From NCBI GenBank assembly GCA_943735955.1, contig OX030957.1:7692757-7756756 (forward strand): 64,000 nt of DNA. The letters are read 5' to 3'. Shown in pieces: positions 55,501 to 64,000 of this stretch (positions are counted from its first letter, which is position 1; each line of letters opens with the position of its first letter). This stretch comes from Piscicola geometra. Its lineage: Eukaryota > Annelida > Clitellata > Hirudinida > Piscicolidae. Under the pieces are notes generated by a model, which made no database searches, was not told the DNA's origin, and saw only the letters and a list, made by a program, of their open reading frames with translations. The position numbers were made by a program, and so were the translations under genes.

Positions 55501-58500
55501 GAGAGAATCGAATGGATCGACAAGTTGTCCAGAAATCTCATGGTCTAAAGATGTGTGATGACAAACTGTTTCGAATTCATCTTTACCTACAACAACCAGG
55601 GTTTTAAGATTAATTAACGAAAAAGTTGAAGCTCTATAAAAATTACCTTTAAAAACTTGCTTTGAAAAATAAGGAATCAGTACAAGATTGTTTTTAGCGA
55701 AAGTTGGAGATACGTCAAAAGTGACAGTTGCTTTATCCTGTTTTCTCGCTTCTTTGAGGTTTTGAGTGCTTTCAAGAGAGACTGCCAACTGTCCCAAACC
55801 AACTCGAGAATGAACTGAAGAGCTGCATTCTATCTTACAAGCCTCTCGCGTGCTTGTTTCACTTTTCATAGAAGTGAAGTACGGATCAGAGACGTTACTG
55901 GATACTTCTTGCACAGAAAACTCATGCATATCACTCGCTGCTTCAAAAACATCTTTACCTATTAAATGTAGAAAGGTTTTAGAAAGGTTGATGTAGCTTT
56001 TCGAAATGTCGGGCATTAATATTTTTTAAACAAAACCTTGGCTAAGCTGGTTAGCTCGAAAGTGTATCTTAAACTCTTCATTTTTCTCTGAACAAAACCG
56101 AGGCTCTATTGTATCATCGAGTTGTTGTTGGCTAGGTAGTTTAGCGCATTCGTTCACTTGCTCCAAAGACATAGTCAGTAATCTCGAGTGAACGTTAGTC
56201 GGAAGCACATCTTTTAAGCTTTGGCAAAGTGAATTTTCTTGCAGTACTTTTACTGGCACCTTGGAAGTCTGTATAGACTGGGTCAAATCATTTATTGTCT
56301 TTATATCAACTGTTTCGTTCAAGATGAGCTCTGCAATACAAAAAAGTATTGATATCTTGAAAGTTTGCATTTATAACCGAATGAACCTTTTTTTCTCTGC
56401 TTGGTTCTGTACTGAGGCTTTTTGCTCAAACTTTTTTCCATACGTACTGAAAGTTCCAAACTTTCACTTGCTTTTTCTTCAACAAACGACCTTTCTTTTA
56501 AATTAGTAACTTCAAAATGATGATTCTCATCAAAAAGGATTTTTGCGAGTGACGGAACTTTTTGATTCAAACTGGCTTGATCCAAAACTCCATCTACATA
56601 CCGGCTTCCTAGCACGTCAGTGTCAGAATGATCAGACATTTTGTCTGTCGATTCGTAACCAGAGGAATCAACAATTTCGTTAACCACTTCAAAGCATTCT
56701 GGGGCTTGAGAATTATAAAAATATTAGAAAGAACAATAAAAAATATATGTCAGAATTACATTTACTAATCTGCATTGTCCGATTGGTCACAAAGGTTTTT
56801 GAGCTTCGATCAAAAGAAGAGTGTGGTTCATGCTTTAAAGCCGAATACTCGGCGTTAGTTTCTTGTTTCAAATAAGTGAAATCTTCACCGATTTCTGATC
56901 GAGTATTGGAGATTTTGACTAGGGTAAAAACAGACTGGTTCTTTTTGACTTTGCAAAGCTGCTTAGTTGTCGAGTGGCAGCTTGGATAATCTTCTTCAAG
57001 GTCTGGAAGTTTTCCGATGGATTCGTCTCCAGAGGAATCAAATTGCTCGTTAACAGCCTCGTACTTAAAAACATCTACAAATCATTGAAATGCATTTAAA
57101 AGATGTACAAAAAATATCATTTTTACGATAAACCTTTTTTGATTTGCCTGCTCATGAAGGGAACATTGACAGATTGATGGCAGCCTAGCTTATTTTCAGC
57201 TTCTAGTGAAAAATTTAGGTTGTCTGTTTGTACCGCATCCTCAAAATATCCTGTTTCTTCAATTTCCAGATTTGTTATTTTTGGCTTCACTAAGCTGTAA
57301 ATGACATCTTTTTTACAAACTTCTTTCACGCTTCCATCAGTTACCTGCCATTCTAGTGGACTTTTTCTATGATCCAGAGTATTATCAAATATCTCTTCTA
57401 TTCGCTCAACACTTTCTGTCTCTAGAAAATAAAAATATAAAGTTTCTTTACTAAACCATTGACCCAGTTACATGAATAAATGTAAAGATAACAAATTATA
57501 CGCAAAAGTGAACCTTTTTTGATTTGCCTGCTCATGAAAGGGACATTCACAGACTGATATCGGTCTAGAATTCTTTCAGTTTCTAGGGAACAATCCAATT
57601 TGTCTGTTCGTATCGCATCTTCGAAATGTCCCGTTTCTTCAGCATCAAACATTGAGATCCGTGGCTTCACCAAGCTGAAGATTAATGCTTTATTATCAAT
57701 TTCTTGCACGCTTTGTGGAGTCACATTCCACTTCAGAGGACTCCTTCTTTGCTCCAAAGTGTTTTCCAACAGTTCACACACTTTTTCAACCTCTTCAGGC
57801 TCTAAAAACCATTTTTAGATATAAAAATATATTTTACGTACTGTAACTTTGTCAATTTCAAAAAACCATGAAATTTATTTTGATTAATTAATCAATCAAA
57901 AAACCTTTTCGGATTTGTCTGCTCATGAAAGGGAAATTGACAGAATGATATTGGCCTAGTTCCTTTTCAACCTCCAGTGAACTATTTAATTTGTCTGTTT
58001 GTATAGAAACCTCAAAATGTCCGGCTTTTTCAATATCAAACATCGTGGTCGCTGGCTTCACTAAGCTAAGGATAACATTTTTTTTGCAAACTTCCTTCAC
58101 GCTTCCATCAGTAAGCTGCCATTCTAGTGGACTTTTTTGAAGGTCTGAAGTATTTTCTAATATCTTTTCAACTTTATCAACATTCTCTGCGTCTGATAAA
58201 TATTTTTAAGTGTACGTTTTTATTCTATAAACTATTGAGACGCAATAAATAAATAAAATCAATATGTTTTAAATTTCAGAAAGTGAACCTTTTTTAATTT
58301 GTCTGCTCATGAAAGGAACATTCACAGCGTGATATCGGCCTAGAGCCCTTTCAGCTTCGAATGAACAAACTAAGTTGTCTTTTTGTATTGCTTCTTCAAA
58401 ATATCCTGTGTCTTCAATATCCAACTCGGTGATTTTTGGCTTCACTAAGCTATAAATGACATCTTTTTTACAAACTTCTTTCACGCTTCCATCAGTAACC

Positions 58501-61500
58501 TGCCATTCTAGTGGACTTTTTCTATGATCCAGAGTATTATCAAATATCTCTTCTACTCGCTCAATACTTTCTGTCTCTAGAAAATGAAAATATAAAGTTT
58601 TTTTTACTAAACCATTGACCCAGTTACATGAATAAATGTAAAGAGAACAAATTATACGCAAAAGTGAACCTTTTTTGATTTGCCTGCTCATGAAAGGGAC
58701 ATTCACAGACTGATATCGGTCTAGAATTCTTTCAATTTCTAGGGAACAATCCAATTTGTCTGTTCGTATCGCATCTTCGAAATGTCCCGTTTCTTCAGCA
58801 TCAAACATTGAGATCCGTGGCTTCACCAAGCTGAAGATTAATGCTTTATTATCAATTTCTTGCACGCTTTGTGGAGTCACATTCCACTTCAGAGGACTCC
58901 TTCTTTGCTCCAAAGTGTTTTCCAACAGTTCACACACTTTTTCAACCTCTTCAGGCTCTAAAAACCATTTTTATATATATAAATATCTTTTACGTACTGT
59001 AACTTTGTCAATTTCACAAAATAATGAAATTCATTTTGATTACTTAATCAATCAAAAAACCTTTTCGGATTTGTCTGCTCATGAAAGGGAAATTGACAGA
59101 ATGATATTGGCCTAGTTCCTTTTCAACCTCCAGTGAACTATTTACTTTGTCTGTTTGTATAGAAACCTCAAAATGTCCGGCTTTTTCAATATCAAACATC
59201 GTGGTCGCTGGCTTCACTAAGCTAAGGATAACATTTTTTTTGCAAACTTTCTTCACGCTTCCATCAGTAAGCTGCCATTCTAGTGGACTTTTTTGAAGGT
59301 CTGAAGTAGTTTCTAATATCTTTTCAACTTTATCAACATTCTCTGCGTCTGATAAATATTTTTAAGTGTACGTTTTTATTCTATAAACTATTGAGACGCA
59401 ATAAATAAATAAAATCAATATGTTTTAAATTTCAGAAAGTGAACCTTTTTTAATTTGTCTGCTCATGAAAGGAACATTCACAGAGTGATATCGGCCTAGA
59501 GCCTTTTCAGCTTCGAATGAACAAACTAAGTTGTCTTTTTGTATTGCTTCTTCAAAATATCCTGTGTCTTCAATATCCAACTCGGTGATTTTTGGCTTCA
59601 CTAAGCTGTAAATGACATCTTTTTTACAAACTTCTTTCACGCTTCCATCAGTAAGCTGCCATTCTAGTGGACTTTTTCTATGATCCAGAGTATTATTAAA
59701 TATCTCTTCTATTCGCTCAACACTTTCTGTCTCTAGAAAAAAAAATATAAAGTTTCTTTACTAAACCATTGACCCAGTTACATGAATAAATGTAAAGATA
59801 ACAAATTGTACGCAAAAGTGAACCTTTTTTGATTTGTCTGCTCATGAAAGGGACATTCACAGACTGATATCGGTCTAGAATTCTTTCAATTTCTAGGGAA
59901 CAATCCAATTTGTCTGTTCGTATCGCATCTTCGAAATGTCCCGTTTCTTCAGCATCAAACATTGAGATCCGTGGCTTTACCAAACTGAAGATTAATGCTT
60001 TATTATCAATTTCTTGCACGCTTTGTGGAGTCACATTCCACTTCAAAGGACTCCTTCTTTGCTCCAAAGTGTTTTCCAACAGTTCACACACTTTTTCAAC
60101 CTCTTCAGGCTCTAAAAACCATTTTTATATATATAAATATATTTTATGTACTGTAACTTTGTCAATTTCAAAAAATAATGAAATTTATTTTGATTAATTA
60201 ATCAATCAAAAAACCTTTTCGGATTTGTCTGCTCATGAAAGGGAAATTCACAGAATGATATTGGCCTAGTTCCTTTTCAACCTCCAGTGAACTATTTAAT
60301 TTGTCTGTTTGTATAGAAACCTCAAAATGTACGGCTTTTTCAATATCAAACATCGTGGTCGCTGGCTTCACTAAGCTAAGGATAACATTTTTTTTGCAAA
60401 CTTCCTTCACGCTTCCATCAGTAAGCTGCCATTCTAGTGGACTTTTTTGAAGGTCTGAAGTATTTTCTAATATCTTTTCAACTTTATCAACATTCTCTGC
60501 GTCTGATAAATATTTTTAAGTGTACGTTTTTATTCTATAAACTATTGAGACGCAATAAATAAATAAAATCAATATGTTTTAAATTTCAGAAAGTGAACCT
60601 TTTTTAATTTGTCTGCTCATGAAAGGAACATTCACAGCGTGATATCGGCCTAGAGCCCTTTCAGCTTCGAATGAACAAACTAAGTTGTCTTTTTGTATTG
60701 CTTCTTCAAAATATCCTGTGTCTTCAATATCCAACTCGGTGATTTTTGGCTTCACCAAGCTATAAATGACATCTTTTTTACAAACTTCTTTCACGCTTCC
60801 ATCAGTAACCTGCCATTCTAGTGGACTTTTTCTATGATCCAGAGTATTATCAAATATCTCTTCTACTCGCTCAACACTTTCTGTCTCTAGAAAATAAAAA
60901 TATAAAGTTTCTTTACTAAACCATTGACCCAGTTACATGAATAAATGTAAAGATAACAAATTATACGCAAAAGTGAACCTTTTTTGATTTGCCTGCTCAT
61001 GAAAGGGACATTCACAGACTGATATCGGTCTAGAATTCTTTCAGTTTCTAGGGAACAATCCAATTTGTCTGTTCGAATCGCATCTTCGAAATATCCCGTT
61101 TCTTCAGCATCAAACATTGAGATCCGTGGCTTTACCAAGCTGAAGATTAATGCTTTATTATCAATTTCTTGCACGCTTTGTGGAGTCACATTCCACTTCA
61201 GAGGACTCCTTCTTTGCTCCAAAGTGTTTTCCAACAGTTCACACACTTTTTCAACCTCTTCAGGCTCTAAAAACCATTTTTAGATATAAAAATATATTTT
61301 ACGTACTGTAACTTTGTCAATTTCAAAAAATAATGAAATTTATTTTGATTAATTAATCAATCAAAAAACCTTTTCGGATTTGTCTGCTCATGAAAGGGAA
61401 ATTCACAGAATGATATTGGCCTAGTTCCTTTTCAACCTCCAGTGAACTATTTAATTTGTCTGTTTGTATAGCAACCTCAAAATGTCTGGCTTTTTCAATA

Positions 61501-64000
61501 TCAAACATCGTGGTCGCTGGCTTCACTAAGCTAAGGATAACATTTTTTTTGCAAACTTTCTTCACGCTTCCATCAGTAAGCTGCCATTCTAGTGGACTTT
61601 TTTGAAGGTCTGAAGTATTTTCTAATATCTTTTCAACTTTATCAACATTCTCTGCGTCTGATAAATATTTTCAAGTGTACGTTTTTATTCTATAAACTAT
61701 TGAGACGCAATAAATAAACAAAATCAATATGTTTTAAATTTCAGAAAGTGAACCTTTTTTAATTTGTCTGCTCATGAAAGGAACATTCACAGAGTGATAT
61801 CGGCCTAGAGCCCTTTCAGCCTCGAATGAACAAACTAAGTTGCCTTTTTGTATTGCTTCTTCAAAATATCCTGTGTCTTCAATATCCAACTCGGTGATTT
61901 TTGGCTTCACTAAGCTATAAATGACATCTTTTTTACAAACTTCTTTCACTCTTCCATCAGTAAGCTGCCATTCTAGTGGACTTTTTCTATGATCCAGAGT
62001 ATTATCAAATATCTCTTCTACTCGCTCAACACTTTCTGTCTCTAGAAAATGAAAATATGAAGTTTTTTTACTAAACCATTGACCCAATTACATGAATAAA
62101 TGTAAAGATAACAAATTATACGCAAAAGTGAACCTTTTTTGATTTGCCTGCTCATGAAAGGGACATTCACAGACTGATATCGGTCTAGAATTCTTTCAGT
62201 TTCTAGGGAACAATCCAATTTGTCTGTTCGTATCGCATCTTCGAAATGTCCCGTTTCTTCAGCATCAAACATTGAGATCCGTGGCTTTACCAAGCTGAAG
62301 ATTAATGCTTTATTATCAATTTCTTGCACGCTTCTGCCAGTCATTTCCCACTTCAGAGGGCTTTCTTTCAAACTTAAATTTTTTCCAATTATTTCATCAA
62401 CTCTTTCAAACTTATCTGCCTCTGAAAAAGTATTTTAAACTTGAGACTGATCTTTATTCATTAATGTGTATAGTTTTTTATATAATTCATGGTGAATTTT
62501 ATAAGCAAGCATACCTTTTCTAATTTGGTTTGCCATAAATGGTATTATCTTTGAGCTGTTTTTCTCTAAAACATTACCAAACTCAACGGAAAAATTAGCA
62601 TCATCTTTCTCAAAAACTCGACAAAACGGTTCAGTGTGTTCCACAGTAGATGTTTCAGTTTTTAAGACTTTCGCGTGACTAGCTTGAATACTAACAGATT
62701 TATTTTTAGTAAAATTACTTTGAACAATTTCTGCTTCAAGCAACAACGACTCTTCATTGTCAGAAGCAATGCTACGAACCTCTGTGTAATCTATTGCTTC
62801 AGTAACATCAAATGCTGAAAGTTCAAAAGAGGTTTTAGTTTATTTTTTATGTTTTGGAAGTTTTGAACTTAAAAGATTTTCAAATTCTATTTTAGCATGC
62901 AAACTGAGCTTATCAAATGCACGTGAGTGTTGTTAAAAGCGTTATGCCTTTGGTTATTGCAATTTTGTTATCGAAACCTGCGAAAGCTGTAGGAAAAGTA
63001 TCACCATAGCTTTGTAGTTAAAGTAATAAAAATTAAATTGATAAAAGTATTAGAAATAACATTCAACTTTTTTTTTCATTCTTTCGAAACATGTGAAAAG
63101 TTGGAGCAACAAAAATATCTAGGCATCGAAAAGTGGTTATGGCAATAAGCACAAGCAACAACAACAAAATAAAAGAAGTGAATATCAATAACTACATATT
63201 ATAAATAACATTAGCTCACCTGAAACGGTCAAGATGGCAGAGGACTTAGCAGTTCCGAACTGGTTCGAAACCACGCAAGTGTACTTACCACTGTCTTCAG
63301 GAAAGACTTCAGCGATGTGGAGGTTAGATACACCTGTCTCAATGTTGTAGTCGACGCTGATGTGAACAATTTCCTGCACGTTCTTCTCGTTTCGGTACCA
63401 CGTGACGTATTCTGGCATGGGACTGGCAAATACCTTGGTAGTGAAGTAGACAGGACTGCCATCCATCACATTCACAGGCACCAGCTCAATCAGGAACTTG
63501 GGAGCACCGCCCCTGGCGACATGCAACTCCGCAGTGAGTTTCTTCTCAGGGAGAATCTCTGCTTCAATCCTGCTGCCCTTCGGCATGCTCTCCTGGTGCA
63601 CCGTCAACTCACTTGTCTGATGCAACTTCTGGACTGTAAACTCAACTTCGTGATCACGGGACCTGTCAATAGAGACTGTTTCTGTGAAGTTCTGTGGCTC
63701 TTCTACCAGAATGATCTCTGCCTCCATTTTGATGCCTCTCAACAAAGCTTCCTGCTGCACTGTGATCTCGGAAGTCTTCTTGCTGGGCGGAGACTCGAAC
63801 ACCACTTCTTGGATCTCACTCTGGTCAATCGAGACAGTTTCTGAGAAGATGGCATCAGGCTGCAGAGCATACTCTGACTCCACTTCCACTCTTCGATTCT
63901 CTGTGTCCATTGTCGAGATGAATTCTTTTGAAACTACTTGCTTGATGCTTTTCTGCGGAATCAAGTCGATGCTCTTCATGACTTCGATGTCGATTTCAGA
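49524..64000 (-). CDS. Titin-like giant muscle protein with Ig domains (3' part, runs off the window)
   Basis: Minus-strand exons from 5' to 3': 63220->64000 (partial), 62515-62814, fourteen 288-bp repeat exons (62134-62421 down to 57134-57421), 56766-57074, 56387-56704, 56037-56330, 55647-55958, 55272-55586, 54935-55213, 50776-54723, 50206-50595, 49957-50090, 49692-49857 and 49524-49588 (TAG at 49524). All join in phase. The partial exon ends in an I-set Ig domain (VTWYRNEKNVQEI, then EDSGKYTCVVSNQFG). The 3.9-kb exon ends with two Ig domains (EIEWYKDGQKI, SGTYACRAINEVG; ARIEWYFRNVLI, GEYTIRAYNEHGSS). A last Ig spans 49692-50090 (ITWFKNGKEM, AEYKCEARNEYGSS). The exon 50206-50595 has a conserved-looking basic then tyrosine-rich stretch (WTVEEWLFYDYKKYYSADVF). 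Chains of I-set domains mixed with unique repeats are typical of titin/kettin/obscurin-type sarcomere proteins. I cannot say which orthologue this is. Confidence 0.82.
50600..50757. repeat. About 45-bp tandem repeat in a titin-like intron
   Basis: The sequence AAGACCAATAAAGAATATTT followed by ATTGAACAATTTATAA recurs three times, plus a partial copy, between exons 50776-54723 and 50206-50595. Confidence 0.9.
51950..53950 (-). repeat. Five EYMLLLE-type protein repeats inside one exon of the titin-like gene
   Basis: Copies lie near 53690-53950, 53240-53510, 52820-53070, 52360-52650 and 51950-52220. The core is EYMLLLEQ, then a helix and NIDxxxVxLPxPDLVLLQT, then RTQPxLFxLxLE. Copies 2 and 4 share the extras LYRASL or LYRAPL and SIQPEVIIKEI, and copies 3 and 5 share SRVSVSEYMLLLE, so they form two-module pairs. 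Confidence 0.85.
57134..62421 (-). repeat. Array of 14 tandem 288-bp exons in a three-exon (A-C-B) higher-order repeat
   Basis: Type A exons: 57514-57801, 58670-58957, 59824-60111, 60979-61266, 62134-62421. Type B: 57134-57421, 58289-58576, 59445-59732, 60599-60886, 61754-62041. Type C: 57905-58192, 59061-59348, 60215-60502, 61370-61657. Same-type exons are spaced 1154-1156 bp and are nearly identical, introns (about 92, 103 and 96 bp) included. Every exon is 288 bp and phase 1-1, so any number can be gained, lost or skipped without a frameshift. Each encodes about 96 aa with the pattern SPLxW, then SLVKP, then EETGHFEDAIxTDxL, then SVNVPFMSRQIKKG. The 5'-most copy (62134-62421) has a different first third. 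Confidence 0.95.

Overview
The window is eukaryotic nuclear DNA from an invertebrate bilaterian animal. Genes are split by short GT-AG introns, the background is AT-rich, and simple repeats and minisatellites are abundant. The gene set is metazoan: a titin-like muscle protein, an axonemal dynein intermediate chain, FAF1, BLM, OMA1, the SAGA subunit TADA1, a transgelin, a rolling stone-like membrane protein, a TMEM145/GPR180-type membrane protein and a CREBZF-type bZIP. I could not place the species. All gene names come from recognising protein motifs by eye. Exon borders were set by hand from splice signals and reading phase.

Layout. 1-2133: no recognised gene. 2134-3972 (-): transgelin-like, 6 exons. 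7402-10692 (-): TMEM145/GPR180-like, 11 exons, 5' end not found. 12801-13478 (+): CREBZF-like, intronless. 13824-15208 (-): an unrecognised 189-aa gene, 5 exons. 15565-28903 (-): FAF1, 19 exons, complete at 664 aa; its introns hold several minisatellites and a LINE interrupted by a piggyBac element. 31268-32149 (+): rolling stone-like, intronless. 33707-37950 (-): BLM helicase, only 2 exons, 1389 aa. 38294-40417 (+): TADA1. 40581-42539 (-): OMA1, 8 exons, 407 aa. 42860-49047 (+): DNAI4/WDR78. 49524 to beyond 64000 (-): titin-like protein, whose 5' part lies outside the window.

The region from 33.7 to 64 kb is compact. BLM/TADA1 and OMA1/DNAI4 are divergent pairs separated by 343 and 320 bp and may share promoters. 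TADA1/OMA1 and DNAI4/titin are convergent pairs separated by 163 and 476 bp.

The most striking structure is inside the titin-like gene. Fourteen tandem 288-bp exons, all phase 1-1, form a three-exon higher-order repeat of 1155 bp whose introns are nearly identical between copies (57134-62421). They encode a repeated ~96-aa module ending in PFMSRQIKKG that I do not recognise. A second unrecognised repeat family, with the signature EYMLLLE, fills the 3.9-kb exon downstream. Other notable items are a 200-bp foldback transposon with 9-bp target duplications and a telomere-like loop (29558-29757), a piggyBac insertion inside the last codons of a LINE ORF (26368-28154), and several 3' splice sites formed directly by simple repeats.
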